Positions 1-9,000 of a stretch of DNA of 48,996 bases are shown piece by piece. The stretch lies in assembly GCA_016124895.1 (NCBI GenBank), contig WGMU01000089.1, positions 1 to 48,996 on the forward strand. The letters are read 5' to 3'. This DNA is from a bacterium. Its GTDB lineage: Bacteria > Planctomycetota > Planctomycetia > Planctomycetales > Planctomycetaceae. Position 1 is the stretch's first letter; the number at the start of each line of letters is the position of its first letter. The translations under genes were made by a program, and so were the position numbers. The notes beneath the pieces were generated by a model. It was not told the origin of the DNA. It made no database searches and saw nothing but the letters and a program-made list of their open reading frames with translations.

Positions 1-250
1 CAAAGCTGCCGTTGACGATGTACTTTCCGTCCGCCTGCTTTTTGCCGGTCGCATCGTTCGTGATCATGAACTGCCGGACTTTGGTTTCCAGCGGCATTCC
101 GGCGAGCGTCAGTGTCTGATCGGAAGTGACTTCAATCGTCGTCCGTGACTTCGAGTTCTCTGTGATTTGTGGTTTCAACAGAACCTGCGCGGATGTCGTG
201 GTGACCGGGACAGAGGCAACCGCGAACGCGACCAAAATGGATCGAAGCAT
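1..250 (-). CDS. Secreted protein, 5' part only (possibly DUF6263-like)
   Basis: An open frame reads from an ATG at 250 off the left edge, giving 83 residues with no stop. The start is supported by GGGAG six bases upstream. Residues 1-21 form a signal peptide (MLRSILVAFAVASVPVTTTS, then AQ), so the protein is exported. The visible mature part (VLLKPQITENSKSRTTIEVT, then a TLTLAGMPLETKV stretch) resembles planctomycete proteins of the DUF6263 type, which begin with a hydrophilic beta-rich segment of this kind; that link is by eye and weak. It follows the NuoM-like gene on the same strand after about 207 bases, so it may or may not share its transcript. Function unknown. Confidence 0.7.
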   Translation of the reverse strand, partial: MLRSILVAFAVASVPVTTTSAQVLLKPQITENSKSRTTIEVTSDQTLTLAGMPLETKVRQFMITNDATGKKQADGKYIVNGSF

Positions 251-457
251 GACGGACTCCCAGAAGTGAAAACTGAAAAACCGGCGAATACCGGAGGAGG
301 GGAACTGGCGGACCAGACGTCGCGCAGAACGCAGCGACGCCGGGTGGATCACTCACTGACGGGTTTTCTCGACGAGACTTCAGCATTTCATCCAAAGACT
401 GAAGTATTGACATGTACCGCACTACCTCAAACGAATTCGGCGGGTTTCGCGTCTGTC
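251..457. other. Intergenic gap between NuoM-like gene and secreted-protein gene
   Basis: About 207 bases without a convincing gene. A weak six-base-pair stem (CTTCAG/CTGAAG, about 380-405) is the only structure seen. There is no clear terminator or promoter. Confidence 0.4.
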
Positions 458-2263
458 TTAATTCGAGGTGGTCGCGGACGCAGAACGGGCGGCACGTCGC
501 GGCGGGAGATTGTCGGCACTGCCACTCGACGACGTGACTGAAGAATCGACTCCCGACGCGAGTGGCGGCCCCATGACCCGCGACGGGCAGATCAACGTCA
601 GCAGGATGACAGCCGACAGTGGCAGCAGGCCGATGATTGTCGGCCCTCGACCATTCAGCTCCAGAGAATTCCCGGAAGGTGCCAACCCACGGTCTGGTGA
701 TTGAGCCCCGACAACGCGCAGCACGGTCCCGGCCAGCAGAACGACAACAGTCAGAACCAGCAGTGTCAGCATTGCGCTGTGACGAAGATAGCCGTGCGCA
801 ACGATCAGCAGCCCCCAGAACGTTCCGCTCAGCGGTGCCGCGACAAGTCCGCACACGGCCAGCCACATCAGGCAACGAGTGGCACGAGCAGTTCGATTGT
901 CGGCAACGTTCCGCTCAGTCGCTGGCGGCAGCAGCCAGAAGGCGAGCCCCGCGGAGGCGGACGCGGATACGGCCATCAGCAGGCCCCCACGGATCGCGAG
1001 CGACTCGCCGGTGATCAATGCTCCAAACGCGAGCGTGAGGCAGACAATCAGCGCAATGCCGATCAGCCGCGAGAGTCGATCGCCAACCGAAGCTCTGCCT
1101 GAACGCCCCGACGACGACATCGTGTCCGGTCGGTCGGCGGCCAGTTTCAGTCCCGACAGCGCGAGTAATGCCGCAGCGACCAGTGCCCAGGTCATCAGAC
1201 GCGGCGCCAGTCTGACTGATTGCTCGGGAAACAATGGTCCAATGATTCGCGCGACTCCATACAGCCCGGCGGGAAGAAAGCCGCACGCCATCAGGGCCGA
1301 CGTGCAACGGTCCGACTGTTCGACGGCGTGCAGCCACCAGTGATGCAGCGGCGGGATCGGCACGCGCAGAACGAACGCTCCGCAGAGCAGCACGAAGAGC
1401 CACGGCGACGCGTCGTTCCAGAACACCCGGCCAGACTCTGTCGTCATCGCCAGATCAGGAACCTGTGCGATGATCTGATTCAGAGAAAAGGAAATCGGCG
1501 ACGCAACCTCGGCAGCCAGAGTCATCCACCAGTGACTGACTGCAGCGCCGATCAGGCCGATGCTCAGCAGCAACGCGCCGCCAGACTGCACGCGGAAGAA
1601 CTGTCGTGCCACAATTCGACGACCGTTGCTCGACGAATGTCCGATCAGAAAAAACAGGCCCAGCACCGACAGCAGATTGAATCCACTGAGCAGAATAACG
1701 TCCTGCGCAACCAGCGTTCCCACCAGCGCGGCTTCAGTCAGCAGCAGCCATGACAGCCGGGCGGCGAGGAAATCGCGTTCGAGATCGATCGAACGCACGG
1801 CAGCCGTCGTCGCCGCAACGGTAAGCGCAACGAGCCACAGATTCAGACCGTTCATCGCAACAGACAGACGAGGACACGGAAAGCGGACGCGCCGCGAAGC
1901 ATCGCTTCCGGAAGGGCCTGCATCTCCCTCAGAAGCGTCACCTCGCTGCTGCCTCGCGGCCTTTGCAGAGCCGGAGCGGTCAGCTTTCGCCGGTGCCGAA
2001 TCCGGCAGACCAGGCCAGTCGAGCGACGTCAGCATCTGCGGTCGAAACAGCGATTCGAAATCAGACCCAGTCTCAAACTGCTGGACCGCGACGACAATCA
2101 GACCGCAGCACAGCCAGACGTTCGTCAGCGCAGTGAAGTAAACCGGTTCCCGGCCGGAGCGACTCATCAGCCGTACCAGCGCGGCTCCGATCAACGGCAT
2201 GGCGACAAGCAGCAACGCGACGTTGCGCGCCAGACTGTTAAAGAAATCGGTCATTGCATCCAT
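458..2263 (-). CDS. NuoM-like proton-conducting membrane subunit (divergent)
   Basis: A 601-residue integral membrane protein with about 13-14 hydrophobic segments. It fits the antiporter-like family of complex I subunits (NuoL/M/N, Mrp antiporters). The clearest match is VPIPPLHHWWLHAVEQ near residue 300, equivalent to the FPLHTWLPDAH segment of NuoM. By eye, several proton-path residues are changed: the TM5 glutamate of NuoM (WEVML-type) is aligned with FNLLS, the TM7 lysine is arginine (LRVPIPP), and the TM8 lysine is absent (FLPAGLYGVAR). A hydrophilic insert rich in Ser, Arg and Asp lies at about residues 90-125. The start at 2263 is three bases after the NuoL-like stop, with AGG eight bases upstream, so the two are translationally close and probably co-transcribed. 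No other nuo genes are in the window. The role is likely ion translocation or a structural relative of it; the substrate is unknown. Confidence 0.75.
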   Translation of the reverse strand: MDAMTDFFNSLARNVALLLVAMPLIGAALVRLMSRSGREPVYFTALTNVWLCCGLIVVAVQQFETGSDFESLFRPQMLTSLDWPGLPDSAPAKADRSGSAKAARQQRGDASEGDAGPSGSDASRRVRFPCPRLSVAMNGLNLWLVALTVAATTAAVRSIDLERDFLAARLSWLLLTEAALVGTLVAQDVILLSGFNLLSVLGLFFLIGHSSSNGRRIVARQFFRVQSGGALLLSIGLIGAAVSHWWMTLAAEVASPISFSLNQIIAQVPDLAMTTESGRVFWNDASPWLFVLLCGAFVLRVPIPPLHHWWLHAVEQSDRCTSALMACGFLPAGLYGVARIIGPLFPEQSVRLAPRLMTWALVAAALLALSGLKLAADRPDTMSSSGRSGRASVGDRLSRLIGIALIVCLTLAFGALITGESLAIRGGLLMAVSASASAGLAFWLLPPATERNVADNRTARATRCLMWLAVCGLVAAPLSGTFWGLLIVAHGYLRHSAMLTLLVLTVVVLLAGTVLRVVGAQSPDRGLAPSGNSLELNGRGPTIIGLLPLSAVILLTLICPSRVMGPPLASGVDSSVTSSSGSADNLPPRRAARSASATTSN

Positions 2264-2266
2264 GAG

Positions 2267-4285
2267 TCACCTGCCGAACCCAGCCAGAGCGAGCAGCAGC
2301 CCGGCGATGGCGAGCAGCGCGGCGAGTCCTGGATACGCAGTACCATTCGCTTCAAGATCCTCGATCGACCGACCGACCCGATCCGCCCCCGGTCGCCACG
2401 AATCCTCGCGACTGCCGCCGAGAATCCTCCGATCGACGGCCTCTGCAGTCCACGCCGCCCAACTGAGTGGCAGGCGCAACCTCGCAGCAATGTCTCCCGA
2501 GTAAAACCAGTTTTGTGCCAGGCGTTCGGGCGTCGCCCATGCACGTTGCAGTCGAGCACGGATCGCCACCGGCGCCCGCTGAAACAGCCAGACACAGACA
2601 CCTCCCAGGAGTCCGGCCGGCGTCGCCGCATTAAACGACAGTAACTGCCGCAACGCTCCACCACTGATACGGCCCGCAGCACCGAGCGTCTCCAATCCCA
2701 CGCTGAAAGACTCAATCCACGCCAGCCCGAAACACGCACCAGACGCCAGGATGAAAACCGTCGACGCCACGAAGTCAGGACCGATTCCGCCAGCGCCGCT
2801 AGAGCGGTTCTCCGAGCTGAGCAATCGACGTCGTTTGTCGTTCGCTGACAGCGGAACATCGGCCAGCAGTCGGCGAACGACGATGGCTCCAATCAGAAAC
2901 TGCGTCGCGCAAACAGCACACCAGAGGACGGCGATCATTCCTGAATCGATCAGCGGCCCGGACGCGTTTGCCAGGTCGCCGGAGCCCGCCGGTTCAGCGG
3001 CCATCGACACATTGCGTCGCAGCGCCTGCAATGTGTCGAGCAGTGCATTCGGACCACCAAGCCCGCTGCTCAGAAACAACGCAGCAATGATCATGCCGGT
3101 ACGGCTTCGACCAGGGCCAGTCATTAAACAAACGGCAGCCGAACCGCTGAGCAGTGTCAGCAGCGCGAGGAGTGCGGCGTCAGTCATCAAGGTCCTGGCC
3201 GACAGGGCTGAAACGGAAACACTCAACAGGGCAAGAGACGCCACCATCGCAAGTAGCAACAGCGGAGTGCCTTCGGTATTCGCGGCTGGCAATGCAATGG
3301 CAATCGCTCCGAGCATAACGCCACTGAGCCCGCTCAACGCCGCGATCAGCAGACAGCTCTCCACTCCGAAGGGCAGCAACGGCGTCAGCGACAGCCAGAG
3401 TCCAACAGCGGGCAGCAGCGTTGCCCACACGACAACGGGCAACGTTTCGCGAGACGGCGAATCTGTCAGCGATCGCAGCCACACACTGGCAGGAAACAAC
3501 GCCGCTCGTCCGGCAACGGCCAGAGCAAACCAGACGAGAATCCCATTGCGGATGATCGCCGCGTCGGTGTGTGCGTCCGTCGCGGCGGCTTCGACAAACT
3601 GCGGCAGCGACGTCGTGTGGTAACGCGTCGCCGCGAGCAGAATCGCGGCGAGCAACGTGACACTCGACAGCCGCAGCAGATTCAGCAGAGGAGCGCGCCG
3701 CGCCGGTTGACCTGTCCGATTCGATGCGTCTGAATCTGCACTGCGCGGCGCCGCAACCTGCAGATCGGCAAACCGGATCAACAGCGTATCGAGTAGCAGC
3801 CAGGCCGCAGCAAGCACGACCAGATCGCCACTCAACATGGCGACAGACCCCGCCGATAAAACGCCCAGCGACAGTCGCAGTTCGTCCCCGGCGACCGTCG
3901 CCGCAGTTGCGTCATTTCCACGCTGTGCATCCGAAGCGAAAACCGGCCGCGGCAGAACTTCAGCAACCGACAGGGAACTCAACGCAGGCGGCAGCAGAGT
4001 CAGCAGACCGCAGACCAGCAACCCCATGCGAACCGACGAAACGACAACCGAGAGCGACAGCTCTGCTCTGCCGGTTTCGAGTTCGACCAGCGGCGCGATC
4101 TCAATCAATGCTTTCGCGGGAAAAAAGCCAAACGCAACACTCACGATCCAACCCAGGCTGAGGCAAAGCCCGAGAAGCACGGCCGCTTGCCGCAATCGTT
4201 GCAGTGTATCGATCGACCGATCCGGCAACGCCAGCGCACCGGTGGCGGGAACGGCAATCAATACTGCCAGAAGAATGCCAGTCAC
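2267..4285 (-). CDS. NuoL-like proton-conducting membrane subunit (divergent)
   Basis: A large polytopic membrane protein of about 672 residues from GTG 4285, or 713 from TTG 4408. It is longer than its partner and has a C-terminal amphipathic part plus a final helix (YPGLAALLAIAGLLLALAGF), as in NuoL, so I assign it to the L type. The core AGRAALFPASVWL corresponds to AGKSAQFPLHTWLPDA of NuoL. The key lysine appears as arginine, the HTWLPDA motif is lost, and the TM8 His/Lys region reads VVVWATLLPAV. There is no ATG before residue 100. The TTG at 4408 has GGAG five bases upstream but would overlap the VanZ gene by 53 bases and add an implausible leader. The GTG at 4285 follows GAGAGA and begins directly in the first hydrophobic helix, so I prefer it. 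It forms an orphan pair with the downstream NuoM-like gene. Confidence 0.7.
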   Translation of the reverse strand: MTGILLAVLIAVPATGALALPDRSIDTLQRLRQAAVLLGLCLSLGWIVSVAFGFFPAKALIEIAPLVELETGRAELSLSVVVSSVRMGLLVCGLLTLLPPALSSLSVAEVLPRPVFASDAQRGNDATAATVAGDELRLSLGVLSAGSVAMLSGDLVVLAAAWLLLDTLLIRFADLQVAAPRSADSDASNRTGQPARRAPLLNLLRLSSVTLLAAILLAATRYHTTSLPQFVEAAATDAHTDAAIIRNGILVWFALAVAGRAALFPASVWLRSLTDSPSRETLPVVVWATLLPAVGLWLSLTPLLPFGVESCLLIAALSGLSGVMLGAIAIALPAANTEGTPLLLLAMVASLALLSVSVSALSARTLMTDAALLALLTLLSGSAAVCLMTGPGRSRTGMIIAALFLSSGLGGPNALLDTLQALRRNVSMAAEPAGSGDLANASGPLIDSGMIAVLWCAVCATQFLIGAIVVRRLLADVPLSANDKRRRLLSSENRSSGAGGIGPDFVASTVFILASGACFGLAWIESFSVGLETLGAAGRISGGALRQLLSFNAATPAGLLGGVCVWLFQRAPVAIRARLQRAWATPERLAQNWFYSGDIAARLRLPLSWAAWTAEAVDRRILGGSREDSWRPGADRVGRSIEDLEANGTAYPGLAALLAIAGLLLALAGFGR

Positions 4286-4355
4286 GAAGTCTCTCGCAGA
4301 AAGCAGTTGATTCAGGCGCGGAAGAATACTGCATCGCAGATGGCACGGCGCGGCT

Positions 4356-4814
4356 TCAGTATTTGTCGGAGTCGAGGGAGAGAGACTGCCGCTGCCGAAT
4401 CCCCGCAAATCCGCTCCACGCGCCCGTGAAAACTGCCGCAGTCAGTGCGCCAGCACCGTCAGCCAGCGCATCCCACACATCGGCGTGACGATTGATTCCC
4501 GGCACGAGCTGCAGCAGTTCATCGACCGCCGCATAAACGCCGACGAGAATCAACAGCCGGCTCAGTTGCCGCGGAGTCGGCCACTGCGAGGCCAGGAGGC
4601 GGCGGCGTCCAATCAGCAGACTTGCCAGCCCGAAATACGCGACGAAGTGCAGCAGTTTGTCGGACACTTCCGGACCGATGATTGCTTCCGGATTCGGAAT
4701 GTGCGTTCCGACAAACATCGCGATCCAGTAGGCAGCGACAAAGCCGTTGATCGCTCGCTGCCATTTCCCGGAAGCTCCCTTCGCCGATTCTGCCGGATCA
4801 TTTGTCTGAATCAT
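4356..4814 (-). CDS. VanZ-like family membrane protein
   Basis: About 152 residues from the ATG at 4814 (a longer form would start at 4853). It has four hydrophobic segments and the VanZ-type signature SDKLLHFVAYFGLASLL followed by a YAAVDELLQ segment and RHADVWDALADGAGAL, where the D-E-x-x-Q and R-x-x-D-x-x-D positions are typical of the family. VanZ-like proteins are small inner-membrane proteins; one gives teicoplanin resistance, but most have no assigned role. The gene is the first of the minus-strand group with the NuoL/NuoM-like genes, though the long 5' extension possible in this frame leaves the exact start open. It is divergent from the C39-peptidase gene across about 225 bases. Confidence 0.75.
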   Translation of the reverse strand: MIQTNDPAESAKGASGKWQRAINGFVAAYWIAMFVGTHIPNPEAIIGPEVSDKLLHFVAYFGLASLLIGRRRLLASQWPTPRQLSRLLILVGVYAAVDELLQLVPGINRHADVWDALADGAGALTAAVFTGAWSGFAGIRQRQSLSLDSDKY

Positions 4815-5039
4815 TGTCACGACTCTCGGTCCACTGTCCCGCTTCGCTGCCATCTGAGGGCTCGATCTCTCGCCACTTGCCCACCCCGGACGGCTTGCTG
4901 ACTTGCCAGTCGGACCGTAGCTTAACCGGATCAATTCCGTTCCGCCGCGACCGCGGTTTTCGGTCACAGCACAAAGATCAGTCGATCACCGTTCGCGAAT
5001 CCACGTCTCAAGTCGTCACATATCCTCCTCTGGCTGCCC

Positions 5040-5897
5040 ATGATGGATTTGTACGCCGGCCTCGCCATCATGGCGATCGGGACGCTCGTCGTTCTGGCGC
5101 TGACAATCCGTTTGACACGAACGATCACGAAACGCGAGGCAACGGGCACCGGCGTCGTTGTCGCGCTGCTGATCCTGCTTTACTTCAAGTATGTGTGGAA
5201 CAAAACGCTGATTGCGGAGCTGATGCCGGTTTCAAACCTCATTGTCCTCAGCAACTGGTTTCCGCTGCTCGCGGCCTTTCTGGCGGGCATTACCTGGACT
5301 CACGGGTACGGTTCGCGAGTTCGACGTCTTGTGTTTGGCGGTGTGCTGTTTGCCTTCGCCACCTGGTCGCTGCTGCTGCCGCTGCTCGGCTCACCGCCAC
5401 CATGCGACAACAAATGGGACGAGTTCGGAGTCTGCCGCCAGACGTCGCGGTTTACATGCACGGCCGCCGCCGCCGCCACGTTGCTCAAGCACTACGGCAT
5501 CGAGACTCAGGAATCAGAAATGGCGGAGCTGTGCCTGACGCGCCGTGGAACCACGTGGCTCGGTCTGTATCGCGGCCTGCAGTTGAAGACCGCTGGAAAG
5601 CCGCTGAAGGTCGAAGTCATCGAATGCGACCTCGACACGATGCAGAAGCTCGATAGTCCATTGATCCTGTCTGTTGGAATCGACTCTGACAAGCCCTACC
5701 GACCGGTCTACGTTGAGAAGTGGGGCTGGGAACCGGGGCAGTTACACACGGTCGTTCTGTTCGATCAGTTGATCGCCGGGCGACGACTCGTTGCTGATCC
5801 GGCTGTCGGACTCGAAACCTGGAATCGCGAGGATTTCGAGACGCTGTACCGTGGCCGCGTTGTCCGTCTGGTCAAAACAAACGCGGACACGCAGTAG
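5040..5897 (+). CDS. Membrane-anchored C39-type cysteine peptidase-like protein
   Basis: 285 residues. The N-terminal 115 residues carry three or four transmembrane helices (5-25, 37-52, 65-85, 97-117). The rest is a papain-like C39 domain. The expected catalytic elements are present: Gln134 and Cys140 in CRQTSRFTCTAAAAATLLKH, His236 in GQLHTVVLFD and Asp253 in VADPAVG. C39 domains usually cut double-glycine leaders of exported peptides; here there is no ABC-transporter part, so the substrate is unknown. Two ATGs (5040, 5043) are possible and neither has a clear Shine-Dalgarno sequence. The gene is convergent with the giant surface-protein gene and separated from it by a hairpin. A link in processing that protein is speculative. 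Confidence 0.75.
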   Translation: MMDLYAGLAIMAIGTLVVLALTIRLTRTITKREATGTGVVVALLILLYFKYVWNKTLIAELMPVSNLIVLSNWFPLLAAFLAGITWTHGYGSRVRRLVFGGVLFAFATWSLLLPLLGSPPPCDNKWDEFGVCRQTSRFTCTAAAAATLLKHYGIETQESEMAELCLTRRGTTWLGLYRGLQLKTAGKPLKVEVIECDLDTMQKLDSPLILSVGIDSDKPYRPVYVEKWGWEPGQLHTVVLFDQLIAGRRLVADPAVGLETWNREDFETLYRGRVVRLVKTNADTQ

Positions 5898-5934
5898 TCG
5901 CGCCGCTGCCGGCAGCCTGCCTGGAAAACGCCGA

Positions 5935-5967
5935 TCCCCGCGTCAGAAGCGACTTCCGACGCGGGGA
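5935..5967. terminator. Hairpin between convergent genes
   Basis: CCCCGCGTC (5936-5944) pairs with GACGCGGGG (5958-5966). An extra outer T-A pair and an inner GAAG/CTTC stem around a three-base loop extend it. It lies between the stop codons of the C39-like gene (+) and the giant gene (-), so it could end both transcripts. On the minus strand the stem is followed by a short TTTT run; on the plus strand the U-tract is poor. Confidence 0.65.
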
Positions 5968-6032
5968 CGGTTTCAGGGTTCCGTGCATTATTCCGTGACC
6001 GGTGTTGAAAACGCAGTCAGCGGCTTCTGAAC

Positions 6033-9000
6033 TCAGAAATTGAACATGTCGAAGACGGCCGGATCGAGGATGAAGGCGTTGTCGACTTCATTCGCATCCG
6101 CTGGATGGAAGAAGTCACCCGGATCCGGCGTGTCACCGCCATTTTCACCGACCAGCGTATCGTGGCTCGACCCGTTGCCTCGCAGGAAGTCAGCACCGTA
6201 ACCACCGACCAGCAGGTCTTCGTTTGCTCCACCGATCAGAGTGTCGTTGCCATCGCCGCCGAGAATCAGATCGCGGCCGGCGTTTCCAATCAGCCGGTCG
6301 TTTTCAGTCCCGCCGCTGATGGCATCGTTGCCGTCACCACCGAGCACGTAGTCCTCGCCGGTGCCGCAATTGATGGTATCGTTGCCGTCGCCGCCGAAGA
6401 TGTTGTCGTTGCCGCCGCCGCCGTCGATCTTGTCGCGTCCGGCGCCGCCATAAATGTCGTCGCCGGAACCGTCACCTCGCAGCGTGTCATCGCCGTCGCC
6501 GCCGTCAATCGTGTCGAAGCCGCCGTTGCCGCGGATCGAATCGTTGCCGTCGCCACCGTTGATGATGTCCAGACCGGCACTGCCCAGCAGCGTGTCGTTG
6601 TCTTCGTCGCCCGAGATGACGTCGTCACCCGCGAAGCCGACGATGTAGTCCGTGCCCAGGCCACCGCTCAACGTATCGTTACCGCCGCGACCATGAATCA
6701 GGTCGTTGCCGGCATCACCATTCAATACGTCAGCACCTTCGCCACCGAACAGCGAGTCATTGCCGGCTCCGCCCGAGACAGCGAACGCGAACAGAGTGTT
6801 GAGATTCGCCGCAGCGGACAGCACGTCATCGCCGGTTCCCAGATCAATAAAGAACGTCGAATAGCCGTCTGCTCCGGTCAGATCTCCGACAGTAACCGAG
6901 TCGTTGCCGTCCAGGGTGTTGAGCTTGACCTGCTCAGTTCGCCGGATGATGGTCGAGTACGGCGTGCCGCTGGTCTTCTGCAGCAGCACCAGGGCATCGC
7001 TGCGGTTAATCGTGAACGTGTCGTCGAGCGTCGTGCCCGGCAGTGTGATGACGTCATTTGACGAGCCCTGTCCGTCGAGCAGGTCGTTCCCCTGCCCGCC
7101 GATCAGCAGGTCATCACCTGCACCACCCAGTCCGGTGTCCTCACCCGCTCCACCGTCGAGCGTGTCCGATCCACTATTGCCGATCAGCTTGTCATCGCCC
7201 GCCTGGCCAAGCAGGTTGTCATCGCCATTGCCGCCCTGCAGCAGGTCTTCGTCCTCGCCCCCGAGCAGTTGATCGTTGCCATCGTCGCCGTTCAGTGTGT
7301 CGTTGCCAATGCCTCCGTCGATCGTGTCGTTGCCGGTGCCGCCAGACGCGAGGTCCGCACCGTCGCCGCCCAGAATCGAGTCCGGATCGTCACCGCCGTC
7401 GAGCGTGTCATCGCCCGTGCCACCGATCAGCGTGTCGGCACCTGACTGACCACTGACGTTGTCGTTGCCGGAACCGCCATCGACCGAATCCTTGCCGGCA
7501 CCGCCCAGCAGCGTGTCGTTACCGGCTCCGCCACTGACGATGTCGTTACCGCCTTCGCCGATGATCGAGTCGTTCCCCGAACCGCCGGTCAGCGTATCGT
7601 TACCGTCGCCGCCAAAGATCGTCACATTGCCGGAGTAACCCGATGCGTTGATATTGTTGGCCTGGCTGCTGCCGTTGAGGATGAACTGTTCGACGCTCGT
7701 GTAGGTGACGACTTCGCCGCCAACAGTCAGGCTCGCATTCGTCAGCGTGATGTTCTGTGTGCCGGTAGCGGTGACGCTGATCGTGTCCGTATCCGCACCG
7801 CCATCCAGCGAGTTGCTGCCGGTTCCGCCGTCGAGCGTATCGTTGCCGGTGCCGCCCTGAACGTCGTCGTTGCCGTCATTGCCGTTGACGGCGTCGTTGC
7901 CCGAACCGCCAAGTACGGTGTCGTTATCAGCTCCGCCGCTCACAACATCGTCGTCCGCTCCGCCATCGACCGTATCCTGACCCGCTTCTCCGTCGAGCGT
8001 GTCGTTACCGGCGTCGCCCAGCAGACTGTCATTGCCGCTGCCGCCGAGAATGTTGTCGTTACCGTCGCCGCCGGACACCGTGTCGTTGCCACTGCCACCG
8101 TTGATCTGATCGTTGCCGGCACCGCCGCTGATCAGGTCTCCGGACAGACCACCGTCGATAACGTCATCGCCGCCTTCGCCGTCCAGCGAATCAATCCCGC
8201 TGTTTCCGAACAGTGTGTCGCTGGCGTTGTCGTCGGCATTGACACCGTCGTTTCCGCGAATCAGGTCGGCTCCGTCACCACCGCTCAGCAGGTCTGCGCC
8301 CAGACCGCCGGAAATCGTGTCGTTAAAGGCCGACCCGGTGACTGTATCGTTGCCGGCTTCACCATTGAGCGCCGCAGCGAAGTTAAAGACCGTCGCATCG
8401 ATCGTGTCGTCGCCGCCGCCCGCGTTCAGAGTGAACGACGCCGCGAAGGCCGCGTCAATCGCGTTGAGCGTGATCGTGTTGTTGCCGTCGCCCGTGTTGA
8501 CGGTCAGTGACGTCGTCGGATTCTGGAAAGCGATGTTTTCAAACGCCGACGTACCGTTGTCGCTGATGACAGTCCGACCGCCGGCGTTCGTCACGTCGAC
8601 ATCGTGATCCGACGAGATGCTCGTCGAATCGAACGTCCGGTTCACCGCAGCCAGATCGTCCGTGACCGGTTCGAGCCCCATGTAGTTGATAATCGAACCG
8701 TCGATATTAACCGTGCCCGAATGCGCGTCGGTCGCTGTGTAGATAATGTTCGTCGCCATGAACGTCGACGAGCTGTCCTGAATCTGCAGTCCGTCGCTCG
8801 ACGTCTGCCCCATTCCGTCGATGAACAGGCCACCGGTCGGAATCGGATTGCCGTTGACGAAGTCGACGATGAAGAGATCGTTCAGCGCTCCGCCATTCAC
8901 GGTCAGCGGCGACACGAGGTCCATCGTGGACGTCATCGTCGGCGGATTCACTCCGTCATCAACGGTCACGAGAATCGTGTCCATCGCCGCGTTCAACTGA

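Noticed and set aside
4286-4408. TTG-start extension of the NuoL-like gene
   Set aside because: It overlaps the VanZ-like gene by 53 bases and adds an unlikely N-terminal segment, though GGAG upstream means it is not excluded.
6105-7061. Plus-strand 318-codon frame antisense to the RTX region
   Set aside because: It is a low-complexity Val/Ala-rich mirror of the GGxGxD codons and not an independent gene.
6110-8370. Regular DNA periodicity that could suggest a CRISPR array or satellite
   Set aside because: The repeats encode in-frame RTX nonapeptides within one long gene, and the repeats vary at third codon positions.
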